Positions 33,664-43,058 of a DNA stretch of 64,000 nt are shown one piece after another. The translations under genes and the position numbers were made by a program. The DNA lies in contig JADJQM010000003.1 in NCBI GenBank assembly GCA_016712715.1, positions 62,001 to 126,000 on the forward strand, read 5' to 3'. How positions within the stretch are numbered: the stretch's first letter is position 1; the number at the start of each line of letters is the position of its first letter. Below the pieces are notes generated by a model. The model did not search any database, had not been told where the DNA came from, and was given only the letters and a program-made list of their open reading frames with translations. The DNA comes from Rhodospirillaceae bacterium. Its GTDB lineage: Bacteria; Pseudomonadota; Alphaproteobacteria; Dongiales; Dongiaceae.

Positions 33664-34346
33664 TTATTGCACATGTTGAGCTTCCTTGAGGGCCTTGTAG
33701 CAGCCTTGGGTTAGGTCGTCCTCGGGCACCATCTCGTAGCTCAGGGCCCGCCGTCGATTGTCAGCGACATCGAGGAAGAAATAGACATCTAGGGAGCAAG
33801 TTCCCGCGCGATATGTCCAAACCGTTCCAGTCCCTTCGCTGCGGGTCGTGACGGGCTTTCCCAGGAGCGCAATGACTTCGGATTCCGCCTTGCTCTTGAG
33901 CTCATCCGGCGAGGCAATCTTGGACACGGGTTCCGGTTCTGCCGGAACGACGGCCGGTGCGGGAAGCGTTGCAAGGTCTCCAGCCGGAACACCGCCAACG
34001 TTCGAAGAACTGCCCATCGGCGAGCCAAGGGGCATGCCGCTTGCGTCGCCCGCGTCCTTTTCTACCGCTTCGACGAGTTGTCCCGCCGGACCATCTGGCG
34101 CCAAAGCGCCGGCCGCGGCATCCTCTGCCGGTTCCGGTTCAGTCAATCTTGGCGATGCTGGCGCCTTCTTGGGGTCTTAGGTTTCAGTTTGGGAATGACC
34201 GGCTCTTCGGGTGGTTCTGCCTTAACCACAGGTTTCGCCACCACAATGGCCGGCTTCTGCCTATCCTGATCGCCCACGGCACAAGCGGAAAGCAGCATTG
34301 CCGCGACAAATCCGTTAACAAGCTGCGAAATCACGCGTCGTGTCAT
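33664..34346 (-). pseudogene. Lipoprotein of unknown function, split by a one-base frameshift
   Basis: The ATG at 34346 opens a lipoprotein signal peptide (MTRRVISQLVNGFVAAMLLS followed by ACAV, lipobox LSAC) and a Pro/Lys-rich linker. In the given sequence this frame stops at 34143 shortly after KPKTPRRR. Adding one C to the CCCC run at plus 34169-34172 (GGGG as printed) changes the reading to KPKTPKKAPASPRL and joins it to the second frame, which runs to 33664. That part contains a Pro/Ala-rich spacer and a folded end (SEVIALLGKP, TVWTYRAGTCSLDVYFFLD, TQGCYKALKEAQ) resembling a small SmpA/OmlA-like beta module. Total length would be about 227 residues. Function unknown. Confidence 0.65.
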
Positions 34347-34842
34347 GCTTCTACTCTTGGCATCGCCCGGAGGCTGTCTTTTTTGGCGTATCGTGGCCTG
34401 CTGATAGCCGGCAAACCCGATCGCTACAAGATAGTGATCAAGCCATGGCGGTGGGGCAACACCAGAATGTAGCCAATTCGCTCGCGCAGCGGTCAAATGC
34501 CCGAGCCAAACCACAGCGATTTAGATGATTTATCACAGAAATCACACCACGCTGCCTGGCCACAACCACGGCCCCAGGTCGCGACCAGGGCCTCTTACCG
34601 GCAGTCCTGGCCGCGAATGGACCGACCTAGTGCCCGCACCTTTCGGGCTGCCGGGGTGATTTCGAATTGCGGCAGTTCTGCCAAGGTCACCGCCAGATAA
34701 CCAATGGCCGTCCGATCATTCGCTACCGCCAGGCTTCGCGCGAAATCGGCGGCGCCGGCAAGGCCACGCCGAAGGGTGATGGCGTGCCAAGGCAGCAGGA
34801 CCCGCGGGACGGGTGATGAGGAAACTGTTTCGCGGAAGAAAA
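34347..34842. other. Gene-poor stretch upstream of the lipoprotein gene
   Basis: About 500 nt between the lipoprotein start and the tRNA. I see no convincing gene, promoter pair or repeat. A reverse-strand reading frame here (SLAVANDRTAIGYLAVTLAE and following, ending at 34595) is protein-like but has no start codon after the tRNA and may be a degraded fragment. Confidence 0.4.
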
Positions 34843-34918
<76 letters not shown>

Positions 34919-35042
34919 GCGCGGCCAACCCTGGCCATGACCAGAAGGTCCGGTCGGCGCGCGGTATAGCAAACGCCCCGCGGCCTGTCGATAACAAAAA
35001 TTCAACAGTTAGTCCCGGGACTTACCGCGCTGTTTGCAAGGC

Positions 35043-36203
35043 TTAATTTTCCTCGCGACCAGAGCGGCCGATCTTGGCGTCCCGGTGGACATAGGTCGAC
35101 ATCATCAGACCGAATCCGGCCAGGACCGTCATCATCGCGGTGCCGCCATAGGAAATCAGCGGCAGGGGCACGCCGACCACCGGAATGAGGCCCATGACCA
35201 TGGCGGTATTGATGAAGAAATACGTGAACAGATTGAAGCTGAGACCGAACGCCATCATCTTGCCGAACTGGCTTCGGCAGCGGAGTGCAATCACAACACC
35301 GTAGAGTACCAGCATCGAATAGAGCGTCAGCAGGACGACGCCACCCACCAGCCCCCACTCTTCGGCAAACATGGTAAAGATAAAATCGGTCTGACGCTCC
35401 GGCAGGAAATCGAGATGGCTTTGCGTTCCTTGCAGAAAACCCTTGCCCCAGACCCCGCCAGACCCAAGCGCGATCTTTGACTGGATGATGTGATAGCCGG
35501 CGCCGCGCACGTCTGATTCCGGATCGAGGAAAGTAAGAATGCGCGCCTTCTGATAGTCGTGCAGCAGGTCGGAGTTCCAGGCGAAGTATGCGCCCACCAC
35601 GCCGATGGCAATGATGATCGCAAACTTCCACCATCTGACACCGGCAGCAAAGAACATGGCGCCACCGACGATCATCAACGTGACCGCTGTACCAAGATCT
35701 GGCTGCTTCATCACCAGGCCCGCCGGTGCCACAGCCATCAGCGTTGGCGGAATGAGGACCCAAGGCTTGCCGACCGCCTCCCAGTCCGTACCATGAAAAT
35801 AGCGCGCCAAGCTGAGGACCAACGCGACCTTCATCATTTCCGAAGGCTGCAGCTGGATGAAGCCGAGATTGATCCAACGCTGGGCACCCATGCCGATCTC
35901 ACCCAGGAATTCGACATAGACGAGAAGAACGAAGGCGAGTGCATAGAACGTGTAGGCAAAGCGCATGTAGAGGCGCAGGTCGATGAGACCCAGCACCAGC
36001 ATGCCGATGAGGCCCAGGCCAAAACGCTTCATCTGCGCGGCCATCCAGGGCTCGGCATTGCCGTGTGCCGCCGAATAGAGCATGGCAAATCCGATCGACG
36101 CGACCGCCGTCACCAGCAGCACAAGGCTCCAATTGAGCTGCACCAGCTTCTCGCCCAGCGAGACCTTCTTCTGCTTGTTGCCCATCGGCGTCATGGCAAA
36201 CAT
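35043..36203 (-). CDS. rodA: Rod-shape peptidoglycan glycosyltransferase RodA
   Basis: A SEDS-family glycosyltransferase polymerising lipid II for lateral wall growth together with PBP2. The 386-residue membrane protein has about ten helices and the SEDS motifs AQRWINLGFIQLQPSEMMKV, MKQPDLGTAVTLMIVGG, FLPERQTDFIFTMFAEEWG with the catalytic Asp region, and VVGVPLPLISYGGTAMM. I chose the ATG at 36203 since GGGAG lies 8 nt before it; a TTG at 36221 is in frame upstream, and ATGs at 36194 and 36185 downstream. It is the last gene of mreB-mreC-mreD-mrdA-rodA. Confidence 0.96.
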   Translation of the reverse strand: MFAMTPMGNKQKKVSLGEKLVQLNWSLVLLVTAVASIGFAMLYSAAHGNAEPWMAAQMKRFGLGLIGMLVLGLIDLRLYMRFAYTFYALAFVLLVYVEFLGEIGMGAQRWINLGFIQLQPSEMMKVALVLSLARYFHGTDWEAVGKPWVLIPPTLMAVAPAGLVMKQPDLGTAVTLMIVGGAMFFAAGVRWWKFAIIIAIGVVGAYFAWNSDLLHDYQKARILTFLDPESDVRGAGYHIIQSKIALGSGGVWGKGFLQGTQSHLDFLPERQTDFIFTMFAEEWGLVGGVVLLTLYSMLVLYGVVIALRCRSQFGKMMAFGLSFNLFTYFFINTAMVMGLIPVVGVPLPLISYGGTAMMTVLAGFGLMMSTYVHRDAKIGRSGREEN

Positions 36204-36245
36204 GCTAGACGCTCCCGCCAAATGGGGTTGTTGTGCCGAATTGCC

Positions 36246-38165
36246 TCATGGCATTTCCCGCCTGCCGCCTTCGTCATTGGGATTGCGGCGCGCCGGGTCA
36301 CGACGCTGGCATTCAATGAGAATGTCGCGCGCGATCGGCGCGGCAAAGGTAGAGCCGCCACCGCCATGTTCGATGACGACCGAGATGGCGTAACGCGGCT
36401 GGTGTACCGGTGCGTAGGCGACAAACAAGGCATGATCGCGCTGCGGCCAGGGCAGATCTTCGTTCTTGCGCACTCCAGTCGCACGTTCCGACATGGTGAT
36501 GCGACGCACCTGGCTGGTACCGGTCTTGCCCGCCATCTCCATACCTGGAATGTCAATGCGACGACGATAGGCGGTCCCGCGCTGATCGTTCGTCACCAGA
36601 TCCATGCCGCGCCGAATAATGGCCAGATGGTTGGGATTGACATCCATCTTGGGTGCCGCCCCTTCGGCGAGACCGGCATTGGCGGCGAGTTCGCCGGCCT
36701 CCGCCGCGGCGCCGCCAGAGGCGCCATAGCGCTTGAACAGGCGCGGCGTGATGGCATAGCCACCGTTGGCGACCCGTGCGGTCATCAGGCAGAGCTGAAG
36801 CGGTGTCGTCTGAATGAAGCCTTGGCCGATTCCCGCGACCAATGTCTCGCCCGGATACCACTTTTCGCCCAGCGTTCCGATTTTCCAAGCCTGGTCTGGA
36901 ATGACACCGGAATTCTCGCCGGGAAGATCGATGCCCGTGACTTTGCCCAGTCCAAACTTGCGCGCCATTTCGGCGATGGCATCGATACCGACCCGCTTGG
37001 CAATATCGTAGTAGTAGACGTCGCAGGAGTGCTTCAGCGCATCGGTCATCGAGACATGGCCGTGCCCTTCTTTCTTCCAGCAATGCAGGCGCATCGGCCC
37101 AAAAGTGTAGAAGCCCGGGCAGAAGACGCTGAAGTTGGGGCTTATGCCGGCTTCCTGAGCTGCCATCGTGGTCACGATCTTGAATGTCGACCCAGGTGCG
37201 TAGCCATCTGAAATGGTCTTGTTGGTCAACGGCCGGAACATGTCGGTGTTCAGCATCTGCCATTCGTCGCTTGAAATGCCGCGATAGAACGACGCGGGAT
37301 CGAAGCTGGGCGTCGAGGCCATTGCCAGGATTTCACCGGTGAAGATGTCCATGACAACAGAGGAACACGATTGCTCGGCGGCGATGCGCTGTTGGGCGAA
37401 TTCCTGCAGACCGATGTCGATCGTGGTGACGAGATCCGCGCCGGCCTTGCCTTCGACGCGTGACAGCTGCCGGATAATGCGGCCAACTGAATTGACTTCA
37501 ATCTCACTCTTGCCGGCCGAGCCGCGCAGCGACTTGTCATATGTGCGCTCGAGACCATTCCGCCCGATACGAAATCCAGGCAGGGTCAGCAGAGGATCGG
37601 CATCGGCCGCTACCTCGCTTTCCGAGGCCGTCTGAACATAGCCGAGGATATGTGCGGTGAGACCGGCAAAGGGATAGTACCGCTTCTGGTCTTCTTCGAT
37701 CGAAATGCCGGGCAGTTCCGGAAGGTTGAGCTCGACCTGGCTCATCTGCTCCCAGGACAGATCCTCCTTCACCGGGATCGGCGTAAAGGCCCGGTTGCGC
37801 TTCAGTTCACGCATCACCTTGGTGCGCTCGCGCTCTGTCAGCGGCACCAGGCGGGCGAAATCCCCAAGCGTCTGTTCCAGATCCTTGGTCTGCTCCGCGA
37901 CGAGAATGGCGCGGTAGTTCGGGAAATTGGCCGCGAGCGGAACACCGAAGCGATCGAGAATGAGCCCCCGCGACGGTGGCAGGAGTCGAAGGTTGATTCG
38001 GTTCTCATCCGCGAGCAGGCGATACTTTTCGGATTCAATGACCTGGAGATAATAGAGGCGCGCAATGAGCGAGCCCACAAGCGTCGCCTGCATCCCGCCC
38101 AGGATCATTGCCCGCCGGGAGAATATTTTGGCCTGATTTTGAGCCTGTTGCTTATTTCCAGCCAT
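36246..38165 (-). CDS. mrdA: Penicillin-binding protein 2
   Basis: The class B transpeptidase of the elongasome, cross-linking peptidoglycan made by RodA. The 639-residue protein has an N-terminal membrane anchor (LGGMQATLVGSLIARLYYLQ), a dimerisation domain with NRINLRLLPPSRGLILDRFG, and a transpeptidase domain. Catalytic motifs are SxxK in YAPGSTFKIVTTM near residue 326, the SxD/N motif in LKHSCDVYYYDIAK and KTG in MAGKTGTSQVRR near 544. Length and order are standard. It lies 43 nt before the rodA start and 10 nt after mreD. Confidence 0.97.
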   Translation of the reverse strand: MAGNKQQAQNQAKIFSRRAMILGGMQATLVGSLIARLYYLQVIESEKYRLLADENRINLRLLPPSRGLILDRFGVPLAANFPNYRAILVAEQTKDLEQTLGDFARLVPLTERERTKVMRELKRNRAFTPIPVKEDLSWEQMSQVELNLPELPGISIEEDQKRYYPFAGLTAHILGYVQTASESEVAADADPLLTLPGFRIGRNGLERTYDKSLRGSAGKSEIEVNSVGRIIRQLSRVEGKAGADLVTTIDIGLQEFAQQRIAAEQSCSSVVMDIFTGEILAMASTPSFDPASFYRGISSDEWQMLNTDMFRPLTNKTISDGYAPGSTFKIVTTMAAQEAGISPNFSVFCPGFYTFGPMRLHCWKKEGHGHVSMTDALKHSCDVYYYDIAKRVGIDAIAEMARKFGLGKVTGIDLPGENSGVIPDQAWKIGTLGEKWYPGETLVAGIGQGFIQTTPLQLCLMTARVANGGYAITPRLFKRYGASGGAAAEAGELAANAGLAEGAAPKMDVNPNHLAIIRRGMDLVTNDQRGTAYRRRIDIPGMEMAGKTGTSQVRRITMSERATGVRKNEDLPWPQRDHALFVAYAPVHQPRYAISVVIEHGGGGSTFAAPIARDILIECQRRDPARRNPNDEGGRREMP

Positions 38166-38174
38166 GGCGCATTC

Positions 38175-38693
38175 TCAATCGGTCGGCAGCAATCGGCGCT
38201 CGATCCACGCGAAGACGTAAGCGAGGGGCGGATAGCAAACCAGTTCGAGCAGGAAAAGATTGAATGCCTGGGCTGGATTTACCAGCATCTCCTGCAGGAA
38301 CGATACCAGCAGCCAGGTCAGCAGCGTGGCGCCGGCGGCGACGACACCGAACAATCCCCAGATCAACAAAAACGGCATCCCGTTGAGCGCCTTGCGCTGC
38401 CAAAGGGCGATCCCATGCACGATCAGGAGTACCAGAAGGCCAACACCGAAAGGCGCCAACGTCATCAGGTCGTGGATAAGCCCGATCGACAGCACGCCCC
38501 ACATACTCATCAACCCCGGCTGATGCAACGTCCAGAAGAAGACCGAGATCAGCACCAAGGCCGAGGCAATGGTGCCGAGGCGCGGCAGATGCCAGGACAA
38601 GAGAGCCGCGAACATGAGCAGCAAAGTCAGTCCGACGGGTAGTGCTGCGCGCCAGGCGATATCCGCCTGCTGGCCCAGGCTCGGCCTGATCAC
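38175..38693 (-). CDS. mreD: Rod shape-determining protein MreD
   Basis: A 172-residue inner-membrane component of the elongasome with five or six hydrophobic segments (LPVGLTLLLMFAALLSWHLP, LMTLAPFGVGLLVLLIVHGI and LLTWLLVSFLQEMLVNP among them) and the family pattern GLIHDLMTLAPFG. The GTG start at 38693 sits in a GTGA overlap with the mreC stop, which fixes it. Position between mreC and mrdA supports the assignment; sequence identity within MreD is generally low. Confidence 0.92.
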   Translation of the reverse strand: MIRPSLGQQADIAWRAALPVGLTLLLMFAALLSWHLPRLGTIASALVLISVFFWTLHQPGLMSMWGVLSIGLIHDLMTLAPFGVGLLVLLIVHGIALWQRKALNGMPFLLIWGLFGVVAAGATLLTWLLVSFLQEMLVNPAQAFNLFLLELVCYPPLAYVFAWIERRLLPTD

Positions 38694-39607
38694 TCCGATG
38701 CCCCGGAGGTAATCGTTCCGGCCTTGGCTGGACTGAGGGCCTTGGTTGTATCGACGCCGAGATCGTTGAGCAGAATGCCGGGCAGGCTGTAATCGATCAG
38801 TCGGATGTTCTCGAGGCGGCTGAAATCGACAAAAGGCTGGACGAGGATATGGCCGCCGGTGACCGAAACCACCTCACCCACCGGCAATCCGGCCGGGAAC
38901 ACACCGCCTTGCCCGGAGGTGACCATGCGGTCACCGATTTTGACGTCGCTGTCGCGGGACAGGTAAAGAAGCTCCGGCAGATCGGAATTGCGTCCAGCGA
39001 GAACCGCCTGGTCGCGGCTGCGTTCCGCCACCACCGGCACACGGGCATTGATGTCGGTGATCAGGAGGATGCGCGCCGAGCGCTCCCCCACCTCAAGCAC
39101 GCGCCCCGCGAGCCCACTCCCCGTGACCGCAGCCTGCCCCTTGGCAACGCCGGCCCTGGTGCCGCCCAGCACGATCAGCGAGCGGACAAAGCTCGATGAA
39201 GTGTCCGCAACGACACTGGCCGTCACGAAACTAACCTTGGGGCCCGGCTGGAAGTTCAGCAGGTCACGCAAGCTGGCATTTTCGGCCTGCAGTTCACGCG
39301 CCACCCGCTGCCATTCCAAAAGGGTGTCGTTCTGACGCTTGAGCGCTTCATTTTCGGCCTTGAGCGCGAAGTAGTCGCGGACATCACTCGCCGTTTCACG
39401 GGCTGCATCGATCGGCCGGGAGACTGCATTGATCACCGGCGCCGTGATATCCATCATCATCATGCGAACGCGGCTGACCAGGACGGAATCAGGTTTGCCG
39501 ATCAGCATCAGACCGAAGGCAAAGGCGACCAAAAGAACAAAAGTGAAACGATGGGTCCATGAGCGAGACGCCGCGGCGGCCCCGATCGATCCCATACGCT
39601 TGTTCAC
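38690..39607 (-). CDS. mreC: Rod shape-determining protein MreC
   Basis: A 305-residue bitopic protein whose periplasmic part links MreB filaments to the wall synthases. It has one N-terminal helix (FTFVLLVAFAFGLMLIGKP), a coiled coil (about 80-110: ALKAENEALKRQNDTLLEWQ), and a double beta-barrel domain with TGSGLAGRVLEVGERSARIL and GDRMVTSGQGGVFPAGLPVG. The GTG at 39607 is the start because GGGAGG lies 8 nt upstream; an ATG four codons later lacks this. It overlaps mreD by 4 nt. Confidence 0.95.
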   Translation of the reverse strand: MNKRMGSIGAAAASRSWTHRFTFVLLVAFAFGLMLIGKPDSVLVSRVRMMMMDITAPVINAVSRPIDAARETASDVRDYFALKAENEALKRQNDTLLEWQRVARELQAENASLRDLLNFQPGPKVSFVTASVVADTSSSFVRSLIVLGGTRAGVAKGQAAVTGSGLAGRVLEVGERSARILLITDINARVPVVAERSRDQAVLAGRNSDLPELLYLSRDSDVKIGDRMVTSGQGGVFPAGLPVGEVVSVTGGHILVQPFVDFSRLENIRLIDYSLPGILLNDLGVDTTKALSPAKAGTITSGASE

Positions 39608-39751
39608 CTATGATTCCTCCCAAACCAAGGAGACCGACCACGAGTCTGAGGTCAATCAATCACTTAGGGCATTTTTCCACAGGCAGGGTTAAAGCGCAAT
39701 TAATAAGCTGGCGAATTCTCGTGAGAAATCGCTCAGCGAGGGCCAACCGCC

Positions 39752-40795
39752 TCAATACATGTTGATGAGGACGTGCCTGTGGGCCTTGATGTCTTCAAGG
39801 CAGCGCCCCGTGCCCAACGCCACGCAGGAGAGCGCGTCGTCGGCGATCGAGACCGGCAGGCCGGTCGCGTGACGGAGGACGAAGTCGAGGTTGGCCAGCA
39901 GCGCGCCGCCGCCGGTGAGCACGATGCCCTTATCGACGATGTCGGCCGCGAGTTCCGGCGCCGTGTGCTCAAGAGCCACTTTGACGGCCTCGATAATGGC
40001 GCCTACTGGTTCGGCCAAGGCCTCTGCGACCTGACGCTCAGTGATCACCAATTCCTTCGGCACGCCATTCATGAGATCGCGACCCTTGATCTCCATGACG
40101 CGGCCCTCGCCGTCTTCCGGCGGGCAGGCCGAACCGATTTCCTTCTTGATGCGCTCGGCTGACCCTACGCCGACCAGAAGGTTATGGTTGCGGCGGATAT
40201 AGGCGATAATCGCCTCGTCCATCTTGTCGCCCCCGACGCGGACCGAGCGGGAATAGACAATGCCGCCAAGGCTGAGCACAGCAACTTCCGTGGTGCCTCC
40301 ACCGATATCGACGACCATCGAACCTGTAGGTTCGGTCACCGGCAAGCCAGCGCCGATCGCAGCCGCCATCGGTTCCTCAATGAGGTAAACCTTGCTGGCA
40401 CCGGCGGATTCAGCGGATTCCTGGATGGCGCGGCGCTCGACGGCGGTGGAACCGGAGGGCACGCAGACGATGATCTGGGGACGCGCGAAGCTGCGACGGT
40501 TGTTATGCACCTTGCGGATGAAATGCTTGATCATCTCTTCGGCAACTTCGAAATCGGCGATGACGCCGTCGCGCAAGGGGCGGATCGCCTGGATGTTGCC
40601 GGGCGTGCGGCCCAGCATCAGCTTGGCCTCGTCGCCCACGGCGAGCACATGCTTCTTGCCCTTCACGTCGGCGATGGCGACGACCGACGGCTCGTTTAGC
40701 ACGATGCCACGGCCCTTGACGTAAACCAGCGTGTTTGCAGTACCGAGGTCGATCGCCATATCGGCGGAGAACATGCCCATCAACTTCGAAAACAT
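39752..40795 (-). CDS. mreB: Rod shape-determining actin homologue MreB
   Basis: The cytoskeletal ATPase that orients the elongasome along the membrane. The 347-residue protein has the actin-fold signatures MAIDLGTANTLVYVKGRGIV (phosphate 1), DGVIADFEVAEEMIKHFI, VVDIGGGTTEVAVLSLGGIV (phosphate 2) and GIVLTGGGALLANLDFVL (adenosine), plus the membrane-binding N-terminal FSKLMGMF segment. I chose the ATG at 40795, preceded by AGGTGG at 5 nt, over a GTG three codons earlier. It heads the rod-shape cluster, 144 nt before mreC. Confidence 0.97.
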   Translation of the reverse strand: MFSKLMGMFSADMAIDLGTANTLVYVKGRGIVLNEPSVVAIADVKGKKHVLAVGDEAKLMLGRTPGNIQAIRPLRDGVIADFEVAEEMIKHFIRKVHNNRRSFARPQIIVCVPSGSTAVERRAIQESAESAGASKVYLIEEPMAAAIGAGLPVTEPTGSMVVDIGGGTTEVAVLSLGGIVYSRSVRVGGDKMDEAIIAYIRRNHNLLVGVGSAERIKKEIGSACPPEDGEGRVMEIKGRDLMNGVPKELVITERQVAEALAEPVGAIIEAVKVALEHTAPELAADIVDKGIVLTGGGALLANLDFVLRHATGLPVSIADDALSCVALGTGRCLEDIKAHRHVLINMY

Positions 40796-41329
40796 CAGTA
40801 CCACCTGCTTGCCGCACCGCGCGGCGTTATTGTTCTTACCGGCATGCCCGTTACAGCCTGCTCGGGATCAGACATATTGCAATTCCTTGGCCTGCATTCC
40901 CCTGGTGCAAATCGCGCGCTGCCGGCAGATACCTTGGCGACGCCCTGATCTATCGGGAATATTCCTTGGTTTTGTCATGCCTTACTGGCCCGAAACGCAC
41001 CCGACTCCGGAAGTCTGCGCGATCCGATCCGGGCTTGCTTTTACCGCCCGCATGTAACCGGGACAAGAGGATTTGTAATGGAATTCCAAACGAGTGCCGG
41101 GCATTTTGGAAAATCGAGGTGCGGATGCTGGCCCGGTCCCGGCAAAATCACCTGTGCATCACAAGGCGCCGGACGGCCAACTTACCCATGCCAACGCTGA
41201 ACCTTGGCCGCAAAGCCGCCCTGGAGGGCTCGCTGTCGCGGGCAATTACCGTAAAAATTGCCCTATTTCCCGGCCGACTGACGGCACCTCCAAGGGCGGC
41301 CGGCATGTCGCTCAATGGCCGAAAAACAA
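40796..41329. other. Long leader / intergenic region upstream of mreB
   Basis: About 530 nt between the mreB start and the ilvC terminator with no recognisable gene. A possible 40-codon forward frame from the ATG at 41078, preceded by AGAGG, ends in a Gly/Cys-rich sequence and has no support. I found no clear promoter pair. The region probably holds the mreB promoter and a long untranslated leader. Confidence 0.45.
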
Positions 41330-41356
41330 AAGGACGGTTCCGATGGAACCGTCCTT
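41330..41356 (-). terminator. Rho-independent terminator of ilvC
   Basis: A perfect 12-nt inverted repeat (AAGGACGGTTCC and GGAACCGTCCTT) with a 3-nt loop lies 26 nt after the ilvC stop. On the reverse strand it is followed by TTGTTTTTC, the U-tract expected of an intrinsic terminator. Confidence 0.9.
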
Positions 41357-41382
41357 GTCCTTGAGCGCAACCCGGCAGTCGC

Positions 41383-42402
41383 TTAATTCTTGGTCTTGTC
41401 GACCAGGCGGTTCTTGCCGATCCAGGGCATCATGGCGCGGAGCTTGGCGCCTACTTCTTCGATGCCGGCTTCGGCCTGACGGCGACGGGTCGCCTTGAAG
41501 CTCGGCTGACCGGCCGCGTTCTCCAGAACGAAGTCGCGCACAAAGCGGCCCGACTGGATGTCCTCGAGGACCCGCTTCATTTCCTTCTTGGTCTCTTCGG
41601 TGACGATGCGGCCACCGGTCACGTAGTCGCCGTATTCGGCGGTGTTCGAGATCGAGTAGCGCATGTTGGCGATGCCGCCTTCATAGATCAGGTCGACGAT
41701 CAGCTTCACCTCGTGGAGGCACTCGAAATAGGCCATTTCCGGCGCATAACCGGCTTCGACCAGGGTTTCATAACCGGCCTGGATGAGGGCTACGAGACCG
41801 CCGCACAGCACGACCTGCTCGCCGAACAGATCGGTTTCGCATTCCTCGCGGAAGTTGGTCTCGATGACGCCCGAACGGCCACCGCCGATGGCGCTGGCAT
41901 AGGAGATGGCAAGCTCAAGCGCATTGCCGCTGGGGTTCTGCGCGACGGCCACGAGGCAGGGGACACCGCCGCCCTTCACATATTCGCCGCGCACAGTGTG
42001 ACCCGGGCCCTTCGGCGCGATCATGACGACGTCGAGATCGGGACGCGGCTCAATGAGCTTAAAATGGATGTTGAGGCCGTGGGCGAAAGCAAGTGCCGCA
42101 CCCTGGCGCATGTTCGGCGCCAGATCCTCGGCATAGAGCTTCGCCTGCAATTCGTCGGGCGTCAGGATCATGATGAGGTCGGCCCACTTCGCCGCCTCGA
42201 CCGGGCTCATGACCTGCAGGCCCTGCGAGGTTGCCTTGGCTTCCGACGCGGAGCCCTTGCGCAAAGCCACGCGCACGTCCTTGACGCCACTGTCTTTGAG
42301 GTTGAGCGCATGGGCATGGCCCTGGCTGCCGAACCCGACCACGGCAATCTTCTTGCCCTTGATCAGGTTCACATCGGCGTCACGATCGTAATAAACACGC
42401 AT
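41383..42402 (-). CDS. ilvC: Ketol-acid reductoisomerase (NADP+)
   Basis: Second step of valine, leucine and isoleucine synthesis: isomerises and reduces acetolactate and acetohydroxybutyrate. The 339-residue product is the short class I form. The NADPH fold has AVVGFGSQGHAHALNLKDSG (Gly-rich loop at residues 23-28). Metal and substrate residues lie in LFGEQVVLCGGLVALIQAGY and AYFECLHEVKLIVDLIYEGG, and HGLNIHF carries the conserved active-site His. It follows ilvB and ilvN on the same strand; the 51-nt gap to ilvN allows co-transcription. A strong terminator follows. Confidence 0.98.
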   Translation of the reverse strand: MRVYYDRDADVNLIKGKKIAVVGFGSQGHAHALNLKDSGVKDVRVALRKGSASEAKATSQGLQVMSPVEAAKWADLIMILTPDELQAKLYAEDLAPNMRQGAALAFAHGLNIHFKLIEPRPDLDVVMIAPKGPGHTVRGEYVKGGGVPCLVAVAQNPSGNALELAISYASAIGGGRSGVIETNFREECETDLFGEQVVLCGGLVALIQAGYETLVEAGYAPEMAYFECLHEVKLIVDLIYEGGIANMRYSISNTAEYGDYVTGGRIVTEETKKEMKRVLEDIQSGRFVRDFVLENAAGQPSFKATRRRQAEAGIEEVGAKLRAMMPWIGKNRLVDKTKN

Positions 42403-42453
42403 GGTCTTTCCCTTTCAGTAAAACAAGTCAGCTCCAGCTTTCGGGCCGGACGA

Positions 42454-43056
42454 TTAGTTGGCTTCGCTGCCGCGCTTCATGGCGACGATCCCGGTACGCG
42501 ACACGTCAGCCAGGCCCAAGGGCTTCATCAGGCCGATAAAAGCATTGAGCTTCTCAGTCGAGCCAGTCATCTCGAACACGAAGGATTCGATTGTCGCATC
42601 GACCACATGGGCGCGGAAGATGTCGGCGATGCGCAGCGCTTCGACGCGCTTATCGCCAATGCTCGCCACCTTGACCAGCGCCATTTCCCGTTCCAGCGAA
42701 GGTCCCTCGACCGTGAGGTCGGTCACGCTATGCACGGGCACCAGGCGCTGCAACTGGTTCTTGATCTGCTCGATGATCATTGGCGTGCCGGAGGTCACCA
42801 CGGTGATGCGCGAGACATGCTGGTCGGCATCGACCTCGGCCACCGTCAGGCTCTCGATATTGTAGCCGCGGCCGGAAAAGAGGCCGATGACACGGGCGAG
42901 GACACCGGCTTCGTTGTCCACCAGCACCGACATCGTATGGCGTTCGATCATTGTATCTTTCACGTTTGTAGCCTCCCCGCTCAGCTTCATGCCACCGGCA
43001 ATTCCGGTCGGCACGCCTGAGACAATTCCCAAACCACGACGCTTTGCATCACTCAT
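42454..43056 (-). CDS. ilvN: Acetolactate synthase small (regulatory) subunit
   Basis: Regulatory subunit giving valine feedback control to IlvB. The 200-residue product has an ACT domain (MIERHTMSVLVDNEAGVLAR, then GLFSGRGYNIESLTVAEVD) and a C-terminal domain with AHVVDATIESFVFEMTGSTE. About 35 residues precede the ACT domain, longer than the family norm, so translation may begin at Met23 (42990) or Met36 (42951). As given it starts 2 nt after the ilvB stop and no good ribosome-binding site distinguishes the options. Confidence 0.95.
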   Translation of the reverse strand: MSDAKRRGLGIVSGVPTGIAGGMKLSGEATNVKDTMIERHTMSVLVDNEAGVLARVIGLFSGRGYNIESLTVAEVDADQHVSRITVVTSGTPMIIEQIKNQLQRLVPVHSVTDLTVEGPSLEREMALVKVASIGDKRVEALRIADIFRAHVVDATIESFVFEMTGSTEKLNAFIGLMKPLGLADVSRTGIVAMKRGSEAN

Positions 43057-43058
43057 GA

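Noticed and set aside
35559..37211. A 550-codon forward frame opposite rodA and mrdA
   Set aside because: Antisense shadow with biased composition, crossing two genes with unmistakable motifs.
41078..41200. Short forward frame of 40 codons upstream of mreB
   Set aside because: Weak ribosome-binding site, no recognisable domain or membrane segment, composition like random frame.
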